Shown here one piece after another: positions 43,293 through 52,452 of a DNA stretch of 64,000 nt. A program made the translations under genes and the position numbers. This DNA is from Gottschalkia acidurici 9a (GTDB lineage Bacteria; Bacillota; Clostridia; Tissierellales; Gottschalkiaceae), in the NCBI RefSeq assembly GCF_000299355.1, contig NC_018664.1, positions 1,844,380 to 1,908,379 of the forward strand, written 5' to 3'. The notes under the pieces were generated by a model. It saw nothing but the letters and a program-made list of their open reading frames with translations. It had not been told where the DNA came from and searched no databases. Position 1 is the first letter of the stretch; each line of letters starts with the position of its first letter.

Positions 43293-45389
43293 TTAATTCC
43301 CTCCTTTTAGTTCGTTTAGATCTAAATTAGGATATTCTATTCTCTGATGATATATTCCCATTAATACATTCATAAACGAAGTTGCTATATTGTCTAAATC
43401 TTTCAATGTAAGTGCACATTCATCCAGTTGACCATCATTTAATTTTCCTTTTATTATATTTCTAACTAATCCTTCTATTTTCCCTTTATTAGGTTCTCTC
43501 ATAGATCTAACTGCAGCTTCTACAGAATCTGCTAACATAACTATAGCAGCTTCTTTAGTTTGTGGCTTTGGACCTTCATATCTAAATCTTTCCTCTAGTA
43601 GCTGCTTAGAATCTTCCCCGTTTAGTGCTTTGTGGTAGAAAAATGCCACTAATGTAGTTCCGTGATGTTCTTTTATTATATCTGTTATTTCTTGTGGTAT
43701 TTTATAACTCTTGGCAAGAGCAACACCATCTTTAGTGTGATTAGTTAATATTAACGCACTCAAATTAGGATTTATTTTGTCATGTGGATTTTCACCACTT
43801 ATTTGATTTTCTTTAAAAAAGTAAGGTCTCTTTATCTTTCCAACATCATGATAATAAGCTCCTACTCTCGTAAGCAATGGATTCGCTCCTACTTCTTCGG
43901 CAGCAGCTTCACTTAAATTTCCTACTAAAACACTATGATGATAAGTCCCTGGCGCTTCTAAAAGTAGTCTTTTAAGTAGAGGTTGATTAGGGTTTGATAG
44001 CTCTAAAAGTTTTAAAGGTGTTAATATTCCAAATATACTTTCCCAAAGCGGTAGTGATCCTATTGCTAATATTGAGCTAAATATACCATTAGTAAATCCA
44101 TATATAACTCTATGGAGTAATTCATTTATTTCAAAGTTATATACTAATCCAAACGCTATTATTGTAAGAACATTTATACCACTTACTATAAGTCCTGTAA
44201 GTATTATATTGTATCTCTGTTGAGTATTCACAGAAGCAAATGCTCCTCCTATACCTCCTAGTAGAGACATTATAATAATACTTAGCTCACTTGATGTAGT
44301 TGTTCCTATTACTATTGAAAGAATTACATTTACTACAATAGCGAACTTAGGGTTTATTAGGATAGAAATAAGCATTGTAGCTATTGATATTGGCATCAAA
44401 TATCCTGATATACCACTCGTTATTTTTGATATAATTACCACACTTAATATTATTATAGATAGTATGGTTAATAGATTTGTATTATAGAATACTTTTCTAT
44501 CAAAAATATAAAGATATCCTACTATGATAGTTTCAAGTAGTATAACTATTATCAATGCTCCTAGCATAACACTATAGTCTACTCCATCTTCTTCTTTTAG
44601 TAATCCGGTTTTCTTTATAAGATCATATGCTTTTTGGTCTACTATTTGACTTCTTCCTACTATAATTTGTCCTTCTTTTATTACTACAGGTTCTACTTGC
44701 TCTGCTGCTTCTTCTCTTTTCTGTTGCGTCGTTTCCATATCTAAGAATCTATTTGGCTTTACTGAATTGTTTACTATATTAGCTCCTACCTTTTTAGCAT
44801 CCTCAGGTAAATTCACAAAGTTTTGAAAGGTCTTAGCTATATTAGACTTTTCATAATCTATTTCTTCTGCTTTTATACCTATACCCATAACTTGATTAAT
44901 AGTTTCATATATATTGTTTTCTAGTAATAAAATTGTTTGTGGAGATTGTTTAAGTATAGTATTGTAATCCCCTTTACTTAATTTTACATAGTTTTGATTT
45001 AATAATATTTTTTCTTTTTCTTCTAAAGTTAAGTCATTCTTTTCGAAATCTTTTATTATATTAAAAAACTGCCTTATGTCATCTTTTATTTTTACCTGTA
45101 CAGAAGTATCAACTCTATGTCTTAGTTCTACTCTTGATATCGCTTCTTGCTTTAATTTCTCGGTTAGTTCCTCATCTATAATATCTTTGGTTGCCCTTAT
45201 ATCTTCCTGAGCTATGTCTCCAACTTTTACAATTATTTTTTCTGGTGCTATACTTTCTACTACTATGACAAAAAGTAAAACAGTAAACATTATGAGTAAT
45301 GTTAACCGTTTTACTTTTTCCTCATGTAATGAATTATATATTGACGTTTTTTTAATTTTAGATATCTTTTCTTTAAATAAAGAAGGCAT
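43293..45389 (-). CDS. pgpH: 7TM-HD cyclic-di-AMP phosphodiesterase PgpH (YqfF)
   Basis: A 698-residue membrane protein. One N-terminal helix is followed by an extracellular 7TMR-HDED domain (about residues 50-260), seven helices (about 270-460), and a cytosolic HD domain at the C-terminus. The HD motif is TYHHSVLVGNL...YYHDVGKIKRP with NHTKDGV and IKEHHGTTLVAFFYHKA. PgpH cleaves c-di-AMP to pApA. The start is the ATG at 45389, eight bases after GGAGGG; the ATG at 45404 lies on the ribosome-binding site itself. Order phoH-pgpH-ybeY is conserved. Confidence 0.95.
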   Translation of the reverse strand: MPSLFKEKISKIKKTSIYNSLHEEKVKRLTLLIMFTVLLFVIVVESIAPEKIIVKVGDIAQEDIRATKDIIDEELTEKLKQEAISRVELRHRVDTSVQVKIKDDIRQFFNIIKDFEKNDLTLEEKEKILLNQNYVKLSKGDYNTILKQSPQTILLLENNIYETINQVMGIGIKAEEIDYEKSNIAKTFQNFVNLPEDAKKVGANIVNNSVKPNRFLDMETTQQKREEAAEQVEPVVIKEGQIIVGRSQIVDQKAYDLIKKTGLLKEEDGVDYSVMLGALIIVILLETIIVGYLYIFDRKVFYNTNLLTILSIIILSVVIISKITSGISGYLMPISIATMLISILINPKFAIVVNVILSIVIGTTTSSELSIIIMSLLGGIGGAFASVNTQQRYNIILTGLIVSGINVLTIIAFGLVYNFEINELLHRVIYGFTNGIFSSILAIGSLPLWESIFGILTPLKLLELSNPNQPLLKRLLLEAPGTYHHSVLVGNLSEAAAEEVGANPLLTRVGAYYHDVGKIKRPYFFKENQISGENPHDKINPNLSALILTNHTKDGVALAKSYKIPQEITDIIKEHHGTTLVAFFYHKALNGEDSKQLLEERFRYEGPKPQTKEAAIVMLADSVEAAVRSMREPNKGKIEGLVRNIIKGKLNDGQLDECALTLKDLDNIATSFMNVLMGIYHQRIEYPNLDLNELKGGN

Positions 45390-45406
45390 ATATTTTCCCT
45401 CCATAA

Positions 45407-46390
45407 CTACTTCTTGTTTTTTGTTTCTCTCTTTTCATGTTTTTCATAAGCTTCAATTATTCTTTGTACTAACTGGTGTCTTACTACGTCTCTTTTATCT
45501 AAATGTATAAACTCTATTCCGTCTACATTACCAAGTATATTTTGAATATTTTTAAGTCCAGATGTTTTTCCTCTTGGAAGATCTATCTGTGTAATATCTC
45601 CTGTTACTATAGCCTTAGATCCAAATCCTAGCCTAGTTAAGAACATCTTCATTTGCTCATTAGTAGTATTTTGTGCTTCATCTAGTATTATAAATGATGA
45701 GTCAAGTGTTCTTCCTCTCATATACGCTAATGGTGCAACCTCTATAAGTCCTCTCTCTATATATTTAGAATATGTTTCAGTACCTAGTATATCAAAAAGT
45801 GCATCATATAGTGGTCTTAGGTAAGGATCAACTTTTTCTTTTAGGTCGCCTGGTAAGAAACCTAAACTTTCTCCTGCTTCTACTGCTGGTCTCGTTAGTA
45901 TTATCCTATCAACTTTTTTATTTTTAAAAGCTGTTACAGCCATTGCCATAGCTAAATAGGTTTTACCTGTACCTGCTGGACCTATACCAAAAACAATGTC
46001 ATTTTGTCTTATAGCATTTACATATCTTTTTTGCCCAAGCGTTTTAGGCTTCAATGTTTTTCCAGTTGCTGTTATGCATATAGTATCATCTAACAATTCT
46101 AATACTTTTTCTTCTTGCCCTTCTGTCACAAGCTGTATAGTATATAGTACTTCCTGTTTAGTAAGTTTTCCTTGTTTTTTTATTATCTGAATTAGTCTTT
46201 TTATAAGCTTTTCTACTATTACCGCTGAACTTTTGTCCCCTATTACTTGAACTTCATCTTCTCTAGAAACTATATTAACATTAAAAGTTTTTTCTATTAA
46301 CTTTACATTTTCATCAAAGTCACCAAACAATTCTCTAGAGTAGTCTCTATCAATAAATGGTATAGATATTTTTTCTGTCTCTCTCTCCAA
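45407..46390 (-). CDS. phoH: PhoH family ATPase (PhoH-like, ybeZ)
   Basis: A 327-residue P-loop protein. A KH-like N-terminal region (residues 1-100) is followed by the PhoH ATPase. Walker A is GIGPAGTGKTYLAMA, and Walker B is SSFIILDEAQNTTNEQMKMFLTR, followed by TGDITQIDLP. It is linked to RNA metabolism with YbeY, its neighbour. The start is TTG at 46390, after AGGAGGACTAAATA. It lies between yqfD and pgpH as in Bacillus. Confidence 0.95.
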   Translation of the reverse strand: MERETEKISIPFIDRDYSRELFGDFDENVKLIEKTFNVNIVSREDEVQVIGDKSSAVIVEKLIKRLIQIIKKQGKLTKQEVLYTIQLVTEGQEEKVLELLDDTICITATGKTLKPKTLGQKRYVNAIRQNDIVFGIGPAGTGKTYLAMAMAVTAFKNKKVDRIILTRPAVEAGESLGFLPGDLKEKVDPYLRPLYDALFDILGTETYSKYIERGLIEVAPLAYMRGRTLDSSFIILDEAQNTTNEQMKMFLTRLGFGSKAIVTGDITQIDLPRGKTSGLKNIQNILGNVDGIEFIHLDKRDVVRHQLVQRIIEAYEKHEKRETKNKK

Positions 46391-46393
46391 TAT

Positions 46394-47608
46394 TTAGTCC
46401 TCCTGTTTTTGTAAGTTATTTATACTGTTAATTTTAGACTTTACACCTATTTCTTCTCTAACATCAATTGTAACTTTCGTTGTAACTATATTATTATCTA
46501 TATTATGATTTGTATTCTTTGATATTACCTCAGCATCTTTAGGAAGCTTAGACATAAGCTTTTGTACTGCTTTAACTTCATTTGATTTCTTTAAAGCATC
46601 TATATTTTGTTCTGCTTCTCTTATATTAACTTCTCTATATTCATGTATTACTATTTCCAAAGGTAAATCAAACAGTTCATTTTTTAAAGGTCTTTTTATC
46701 TCTTTTTTTTCTACATAGTTTTTAAAAGGTATGTCTCCATTCATAAATTCTAAACTTTTACCATTTATTTTTACTTCTCTACTTATATGAATTTTTCCTG
46801 TTTCTTCTTTTATATTTTTCATTAAAGGCTCTTTTACAATTTCACTTCTAGTTGTTAATCCTATTACTTTACCATCTGCATGAACCAGTAAAGGACTATC
46901 CATACCTTCATCTTGTATTACTCCAGTTACTATTAATTGACCCTTTTTTACTATATCCCCTTTTTCTACTACACTCTTACCATTTTTAGCAACTACCTTC
47001 TCTATAACAGCCTTTTTACCCGCAATTATATTACATGGTGACTCATCTTCTACTATTTTAGATTCTGTATCTCTTTCTTTAACTTCTACTGTTAATTTTA
47101 CTCCTTTTATATTTAAACTTAAATACGAAAGCTCATCAACATTAATTAGTATTTTACTTTTTATATCTTCTATATCTAAATCCTTTTTTCTTATACCTTG
47201 TTTTACGTTTATAGACTCGAGATTCTTTCTTATTACTTCATCCTTTATATTTTCATTTCCTACTATATCTATGGTCCATATAAACGATGTTAAATATCCT
47301 ATAATAAATATAGAAAAAACTAGACCTAAGAGCAACATTTTTCTATATTTAAATTTATAAATAAAAAAAGGAAATCCTCTTTTTCCTTCTATAGATACCC
47401 TACAGTCAACTGCTTTAACCACATCTTTCAGTTCTCTAAATCCTGCTGTACTTACTTTTGCTTCTAAAGTAGTATAATCTATTCTCTCTATATCCCAAAG
47501 AAATATATTCTTAGATATAGATAAGTTTATGAACTTTTCTAAGGTCAAACCTTCAACTTTAATAATAACATATCCTTTTAAATAATTCCATAATCTTATA
47601 ACAAACAT
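46394..47608 (-). CDS. yqfD: Sporulation protein YqfD
   Basis: A 404-residue protein of the YqfD/SpoIV family. The N-terminal cytosolic part (FVIRLWNYLKGYVIIKVEG) is followed by one membrane helix (MLLLGLVFSIFIIGYLTSFIWTI, about residues 91-113) and a large outer domain with an RNENIK-like hinge (VGNENIKDEVIRKNLESINVKQG). YqfC and YqfD are sporulation proteins of Bacillus and Clostridia of poorly known mechanism. It follows yqfC by 13 bases. This pair is good evidence for a spore former. Confidence 0.92.
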   Translation of the reverse strand: MFVIRLWNYLKGYVIIKVEGLTLEKFINLSISKNIFLWDIERIDYTTLEAKVSTAGFRELKDVVKAVDCRVSIEGKRGFPFFIYKFKYRKMLLLGLVFSIFIIGYLTSFIWTIDIVGNENIKDEVIRKNLESINVKQGIRKKDLDIEDIKSKILINVDELSYLSLNIKGVKLTVEVKERDTESKIVEDESPCNIIAGKKAVIEKVVAKNGKSVVEKGDIVKKGQLIVTGVIQDEGMDSPLLVHADGKVIGLTTRSEIVKEPLMKNIKEETGKIHISREVKINGKSLEFMNGDIPFKNYVEKKEIKRPLKNELFDLPLEIVIHEYREVNIREAEQNIDALKKSNEVKAVQKLMSKLPKDAEVISKNTNHNIDNNIVTTKVTIDVREEIGVKSKINSINNLQKQED

Positions 47609-47621
47609 CAGTTCACTCCCT

Positions 47622-47897
47622 CTAAGAAAATTCTACTATCTCTATGTCTCCGGATATTACCATCTCTTCTGTAACTATATTTTTTATGATCATGTTCTTT
47701 CCCGTTATCTTTAATATTCCTTCGCTGGTATTTACTCTTATTCTCTCGGTACTATATTCTATTATTCCTTTATGATTTTCTATGTATAATTGAATTCTAC
47801 CGACCATAGTTATCTTAGGTAAATTAAGCATTATATCTTTTGGTAACTCCAACACTTCTGATACTGTATTTTTTATGCTGTCTGCTTTATTTTTCAT
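47622..47897 (-). CDS. yqfC: Sporulation protein YqfC
   Basis: A 91-residue protein matching the YqfC/YabP family: a short N-terminal helix, then DIMLNLPKITMVGRIQLYIENHKGIIEYS and a C-terminal IKITGKNMIIKNIVTEEMVISGDI-type repeat of strands. It is expressed in the mother cell in Bacillus. It stands first in yqfC-yqfD-phoH-pgpH-ybeY-dgk. The ATG at 47897 has AGGAGGGCTACTG upstream. Confidence 0.9.
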   Translation of the reverse strand: MKNKADSIKNTVSEVLELPKDIMLNLPKITMVGRIQLYIENHKGIIEYSTERIRVNTSEGILKITGKNMIIKNIVTEEMVISGDIEIVEFS

Positions 47898-47959
47898 CAG
47901 TAGCCCTCCTCTATATATAAATATTATGCTATCTTAATATTTTGTATTACAAAAATAAA

Positions 47960-47993
47960 AAAACCCGAATACAATCAACTGTATTCGGGTTTT
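47960..47993. terminator. yqeY terminator
   Basis: A 14-bp perfect stem AAAACCCGAATACA/TGTATTCGGGTTTT with loop ATCAAC and T- or A-rich flanks on both sides. It lies 2 bases after the minus-strand yqeY stop and separates it from yqfC. Confidence 0.92.
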
Positions 47994-47995
47994 AT

Positions 47996-48439
47996 TTATT
48001 TTAAGTATTGTCTAACTAATTTATTTACTGAACTTCCATCTGCCTTACCTTTTATTTTAGGTAAGATGTTTCCCATTACTTTTCCCATATCTTTTATTGT
48101 TTCAGCTTTTACTTCTTCAATGGCAGTTTTAACTATTTCTTCTAGTTCATCTTCTGTTAACTGCTCCGGTAAATATTCAAGTAGAATTTCTATTTCTTTC
48201 TCTGTGAGTTCTACTAAATCTTGTCTATTTCCTTTTTTAAACTCATCTATTACATCTCTTTTTTGTTTTACCTGCTTAGATATTATCTCTATAACATCAT
48301 CATCAGTTAGCTCTACTCTTTCATCTACTTCCTTTTGCTTAACAGATGCTCTTACCATTGTTATGACATCTTTTCTAAGTTTATCCTTAGCTTTCATAGA
48401 CGTCTTTAAATCATCCATTAATTTTTCTTTTATGGACAC
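47996..48439 (-). CDS. yqeY: GatB/YqeY domain protein
   Basis: A 147-residue YqeY protein: SIKEKLMDDLKTSMKAKDKLR, then TDDDVIEIISKQVKQKRDVIDEF, and the C-terminal helical GatB/YqeY fold (MGKVMGNILPKIKGKADGSSVNKLVRQYL). The family resembles the tRNA-binding tail of the GatB amidotransferase, but its own role is not settled. It follows rpsU by 13 bases, the standard order, and is closed by a strong terminator. Confidence 0.94.
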   Translation of the reverse strand: MSIKEKLMDDLKTSMKAKDKLRKDVITMVRASVKQKEVDERVELTDDDVIEIISKQVKQKRDVIDEFKKGNRQDLVELTEKEIEILLEYLPEQLTEDELEEIVKTAIEEVKAETIKDMGKVMGNILPKIKGKADGSSVNKLVRQYLK

Positions 48440-48452
48440 TTTTATTCACCTC

Positions 48453-48635
48453 TTATCTGGTTCTGCTGTTTTTTCTTCTCGCAGCTTCAGATTTTTTCTT
48501 ACGTCTTACGCTTGGCTTCTCATAGTGCTCTCTTTTTCTAACTTCAGACATTACGCCTGCTCTTGAACACTGTCTTTTGAATCTTTTTAGGGCGCTTTCT
48601 AGAGTTTCATTTTCCCCAACTTTAATTTCTGACAT
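48453..48635 (-). CDS. rpsU: 30S ribosomal protein bS21
   Basis: The frame is open to 48686, but S21 proteins are 57-60 residues, and the ATG at 48635 gives 60 residues starting [29 protein letters not shown] lies seven bases before it. The basic C-terminus [18 protein letters not shown] is typical. S21 lies near the 16S rRNA 3' end and aids initiation. It is followed by yqeY. Confidence 0.97.
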   Translation of the reverse strand: MSEIKVGENETLESALKRFKRQCSRAGVMSEVRKREHYEKPSVRRKKKSEAARRKNSRTR

Positions 48636-48751
48636 TCGATTCTCCCTCCCCTCAACCACTACAACAGGGTTTAATACTTGTACCATTTCAGTAATCGGAA
48701 TTCGACACTAGACCATTATACATTAAATATTAGTTTTATGCAACTCTTATT

Positions 48752-49096
48752 TTAGCCTGGTGGCCACTGTAATTGTCTTCCCGCTAACAGATGAAAGTGT
48801 ATATGTCCTACAGTTTGCCCACCGTCATTTCCGCAATTGTTTACAACTCTATATCCAGCTTCAGCAAAACCTTTTTCTTTAGATATTTTACTTATTACTG
48901 AAAATATATGTCCTATTAGATCCTTATTACTATCATCTACTGCATTTAAAGACGATATATGTTCCTTGGGTATCACTAATATGTGTGTAGGAGATTGTGG
49001 ACTTACATCATTAAACGCTAAAACCAAATCATCTTCGTATACTTTCTGAGAAGGAATTTCACCTTTTATAATCTTACAAAAAATACAATCTGACAC
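48752..49096 (-). CDS. hinT: HIT family nucleotide-binding protein (HinT)
   Basis: A purine-nucleoside phosphoramidase of about 114 residues. The catalytic histidine triad is HIHFHLLAGRQ near the C-terminus; CIFCKIIKGEIPSQKVYEDD at the N-terminus is typical of the Hint branch. GTG is used as start; two neighbouring GTG codons (49099, 49096) both fit the AAGGAGG site, whereas the earliest GTG (49105) overlaps that site. It follows mtaB by about 70 bases. Confidence 0.93.
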   Translation of the reverse strand: MSDCIFCKIIKGEIPSQKVYEDDLVLAFNDVSPQSPTHILVIPKEHISSLNAVDDSNKDLIGHIFSVISKISKEKGFAEAGYRVVNNCGNDGGQTVGHIHFHLLAGRQLQWPPG

Positions 49097-49167
49097 CACA
49101 TTCACCTCCTTATAAGGAATCTATTCTACATTTACGTTGTATTTCCTTTTTTTTATCGAATTAAGTC

Positions 49168-50472
49168 TTATCTCATATTTCCTATTAAGCTATCCTCATG
49201 CAAACATTCTATATTTACACTTTGTATTTGACCTTCTAGATTATCATCTCCCGGTGCTAATACTCTAATGTAATTAGTTGTATATCCTTCAATATAGCCT
49301 TTCTTAAGCTTAGACTTTTCTTCGAATAAAACATCCATATCCTTACCTATGAACATCTTATTAAATTCTTTTGTAAGATATTCTGATAACTCTATAAGTT
49401 TTTTACTTCTATCATGCTTTATATTTCCATTTATTTGTTCCTTCATCTTTGCTGCAGGTGTTCCTTTTCTTGGTGAGTATTGAAATACATGCACTTTAGA
49501 AAATCCTATTTCTTTTATAAAGTCAAAAGTTTCTTTAAATTCTTCTTCTGTTTCACCAGGAAATCCTACTATTATATCAGTAGTAAAAGCTACATTATCC
49601 ATATGACCTCTAATAATTTTAACTATTTCTCTATATTCACTAGAAGTATATTTCCTATTCATTCTTTTTAGAACTGTATCACTTCCACTTTGCAATGATA
49701 AATGAAAGTGGTTACACAGTTTATCAAGTTTTGAAAGTCTCTCCATAAAATTATCTGTAACTAATGTAGGCTCTAGTGATCCAAGTCTTATACGCTCTAT
49801 TCCATTAACTCGATTTATTCTTTCTATAACCTCTATTAGTCCCTCTGTCCCTAAGTCTTTACCATATGATGAGATATGAATTCCTGTTAGAACCACTTCT
49901 TTAAATCCATTTTTAGCTAATCTTTCTACTTCCATTACTATATTGTCTAGTTCACGACTTCTAATTGATCCTCTTGCATATGGAATAATACAGTATGAAC
50001 AATATTGATTACATCCATCTTGTATCTTTAAAAATGCTCTTGTTTTTCCTTCTACTTCTTCTATTCCTATTTCCTCAAAATTTCTTATTTTCATTATATC
50101 TGAAACTAAATTAACTCTATTTTTATTCTGTATAAATTCTTCACATATCTCTACTATCTTACTTCTATTATCTGTACCCAAAATTACATCTACTTCTTCT
50201 ATTTTGGCAACTTCCTCTGGCGAAACTTGTGAGTAGCATCCTACTACTGCTATTACTGCGTTTTCATTTTTACCTCTACATCTTCTTATAAATTGTCTGG
50301 ATTTTTTGTCGCTAAGATTAGTGACCGTACAAGTATTTATAACATATACATCTGCAAAATCTTCTTCACTTACTATCTCATAATTATTCTTTAAAAATAA
50401 TTCTATCATTGCTTCAGTCTCATACTGATTAACTTTACATCCTAGAGTATAAAAAGCTACTCTTTTTTCCAT
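49168..50472 (-). CDS. mtaB: tRNA (N6-threonylcarbamoyladenosine(37)-C2)-methylthiotransferase MtaB
   Basis: A 434-residue radical-SAM methylthiotransferase that converts t6A37 to ms2t6A37 in tRNAs. The N-terminal UPF0004 domain has FYTLGCKVNQYETEAM and two more cluster cysteines (NTCTVTN, VVGCYSQ). The radical-SAM motif is CNQYCSYCIIPYARG, and a C-terminal TRAM domain starts near residue 370. The ATG at 50472 shares one base with the rsmE stop; the TTG before it is less likely. Conserved order prmA-rsmE-mtaB. Confidence 0.96.
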   Translation of the reverse strand: MEKRVAFYTLGCKVNQYETEAMIELFLKNNYEIVSEEDFADVYVINTCTVTNLSDKKSRQFIRRCRGKNENAVIAVVGCYSQVSPEEVAKIEEVDVILGTDNRSKIVEICEEFIQNKNRVNLVSDIMKIRNFEEIGIEEVEGKTRAFLKIQDGCNQYCSYCIIPYARGSIRSRELDNIVMEVERLAKNGFKEVVLTGIHISSYGKDLGTEGLIEVIERINRVNGIERIRLGSLEPTLVTDNFMERLSKLDKLCNHFHLSLQSGSDTVLKRMNRKYTSSEYREIVKIIRGHMDNVAFTTDIIVGFPGETEEEFKETFDFIKEIGFSKVHVFQYSPRKGTPAAKMKEQINGNIKHDRSKKLIELSEYLTKEFNKMFIGKDMDVLFEEKSKLKKGYIEGYTTNYIRVLAPGDDNLEGQIQSVNIECLHEDSLIGNMR

Positions 50473-51218
50473 CAAATCACTCCTAAATCTCCAAGCTCAT
50501 ATAAAACTATTGCTGAAGTGGTAAATCCTGCTGTCTCAGTTCTAAGTATCCTTGGCCCAAGGGTAACTATATTACAATTAATACTTTTTAAACTTTCTAT
50601 TTCTTCATCCTCAAATCCGCCCTCAGGTCCAATTAATATATTTATTTTTTTACTATTACAGTTCTTTAATACTTGCTTTATCCCTATATTTTCTTCACTT
50701 TCATAAGGAACTATAACAGTTTCTTCCCCTTTAAATATATCTAACATTTCTTTGAAAGTAACTATATTACTTATTTCTGGTATCATGCCTCTTTTACTTT
50801 GCTTAGAAGCTTCTTCTGCTATTCTAGTCCATCGTTCTAGTTTTTTATCTTCTTTTTTTCTATCTTGTATCTTAACTATAGTTCTATTAGTCATAACTGG
50901 AACTATTTTTTTTACTCCTAGTTCGGTACTCTTTTGTACAATAAGTTCCATTTTATCTGATTTAGGCAACCCTTGATATAGAACTATATCTATAGGAGGC
51001 TCTCCTTTAGACTTAAATTTATCTATTACCATACATGTTATATTATTTTTATTTATTTCAGATATATTACATATATAGTCTGTTTCCTGCTTGTCACAAA
51101 TGGATATAGTGTCTCCAACTTCAAGTCTCAATACATTTTTTATATGCTTAACATCTTCATCATTTATTTCAATATAATCTTCTTTTATATTCTCAATTTC
51201 TACAAAGAACCTATGCAT
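50472..51218 (-). CDS. rsmE: 16S rRNA (uracil(1498)-N3)-methyltransferase RsmE
   Basis: A 248-residue SPOUT methyltransferase. An N-terminal PUA-like domain (HRFFVEIENIKEDYIEINDEDVKHIKNVLRL) is followed by the knotted catalytic domain with ILIGPEGGFEDEEI and LGPRILRTETA near the C-terminus. It methylates U1498 of 16S rRNA. It overlaps prmA by eight bases. Confidence 0.95.
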   Translation of the reverse strand: MHRFFVEIENIKEDYIEINDEDVKHIKNVLRLEVGDTISICDKQETDYICNISEINKNNITCMVIDKFKSKGEPPIDIVLYQGLPKSDKMELIVQKSTELGVKKIVPVMTNRTIVKIQDRKKEDKKLERWTRIAEEASKQSKRGMIPEISNIVTFKEMLDIFKGEETVIVPYESEENIGIKQVLKNCNSKKINILIGPEGGFEDEEIESLKSINCNIVTLGPRILRTETAGFTTSAIVLYELGDLGVI

Positions 51219-52173
51219 TTTTGTTACCTTCTTTTAATTTTGAAACTATACAAGCCCATTCACCCATAGTTACAACTTCCATTACATCTAGTCCTTCTTC
51301 ATCTAATCCCTGTTTTACTCTTTCTATTTTATCTAGTATTATACCCGAAGATATAAAGACACCATCATCTAGTAAACATTTCTTAATATCCTTAGCTAGT
51401 ATAACTACTATCTCAGCTATAATATTTGCAACAACAACATCTGCTTTTTCACTTACAACGTCTAGTAAGTTTCCGTGTCTTATATCTACTATGTCTTGTA
51501 CATTATTTATAGTCTTATTTTCGTTAGATACCTTTACTGCTAGTTCATCTAGATCCACACCTATTGCCTTTTTTGCTCCTAATTTAGCTGCTGCTACAGA
51601 AAGTATTCCACTTCCACATCCTATGTCTAAAACTAAATCCCCTTCTTTTACGTGCTTTTCTAATGCTTGTATGCACATTGTTGTAGTTTCATGCGTTCCT
51701 GTTCCAAATGCCATACCTGGATCTAACTCTAGAACTATTTCACCATCTTGCTCCTCATATTCTTCCCATGATGGTTTAACTACTATTTTCTCACCTATTT
51801 TTGTAGGCTTGTAATATTTCTTCCAAGCATGTGCCCAATCTTTTTCATGTACTTCAGATATAGTAACTTCTCCTAGTCCTTTATCTAAATTGTATTCTGG
51901 TATCATTGCTATATTTTGTTTTATAAGCTCTACTTTTTCTATTAAGTTTTCGTTTTCTGGGAAATAAGCTTTAACTATAGCTCCATCAAATTTGTTTTCA
52001 AATAAACTTGAGTCTATAAAGTTCCAATCTTCTTCAGTTTTAGATTGAACAAATACTTCTATGTCGTTTGGATCTTCTATTGCAAGTCCTCCTGCTCCAA
52101 CCTCATATAAAATATTTGAAACAACTTCCACAGCTTCTGATGTAGTTTTTACTTGTACCTCAATCCATTTCAT
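51211..52173 (-). CDS. prmA: Ribosomal protein L11 methyltransferase PrmA
   Basis: A 320-residue enzyme. The N-terminal substrate-recognition domain (MKWIEVQVKTTSEAVEVVSNILYE) is linked to a SAM domain with VLDIGCGSGILSVAAAKLGA and VVANIIAEIVV. It trimethylates L11. It is normally near dnaJ; here a two-gene ABC exporter operon lies between dnaJ and prmA. First of prmA-rsmE-mtaB. Confidence 0.95.
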   Translation of the reverse strand: MKWIEVQVKTTSEAVEVVSNILYEVGAGGLAIEDPNDIEVFVQSKTEEDWNFIDSSLFENKFDGAIVKAYFPENENLIEKVELIKQNIAMIPEYNLDKGLGEVTISEVHEKDWAHAWKKYYKPTKIGEKIVVKPSWEEYEEQDGEIVLELDPGMAFGTGTHETTTMCIQALEKHVKEGDLVLDIGCGSGILSVAAAKLGAKKAIGVDLDELAVKVSNENKTINNVQDIVDIRHGNLLDVVSEKADVVVANIIAEIVVILAKDIKKCLLDDGVFISSGIILDKIERVKQGLDEEGLDVMEVVTMGEWACIVSKLKEGNKNA

Positions 52174-52346
52174 AATCTTTTCACTTCCTTCAGATGTTTT
52201 TAATAGCTAAATTTGCTTACCTATAAGCCGCTTTTAACTTTTCCAATAATTATTTATTATATCCTATATATTTATAAAAAACCAGTATAACATCTACTTC
52301 TAATATGATCTCAATCTATAATGATAGCTATTCATAAAGCATTCAA

Positions 52347-52385
52347 AAAGTGATGAATTGACTTAAAAGTCATGTTCATCACTTT
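52347..52385 (-). terminator. Terminator of the ABC exporter operon
   Basis: An 11-bp stem AAAGTGATGAA/TTCATCACTTT (52347-52357 with 52375-52385), with an inner helix TGACT/AGTCA, is followed on the minus strand by TTTTT-rich sequence. It lies 68 bases after the second ABC gene. Confidence 0.75.
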
Positions 52386-52452
52386 AGTTTAATATATTTC
52401 AAGATTTATGCTTTCTGAAATAAAAAATTTAAATATGTGTTTAAACTTTCCT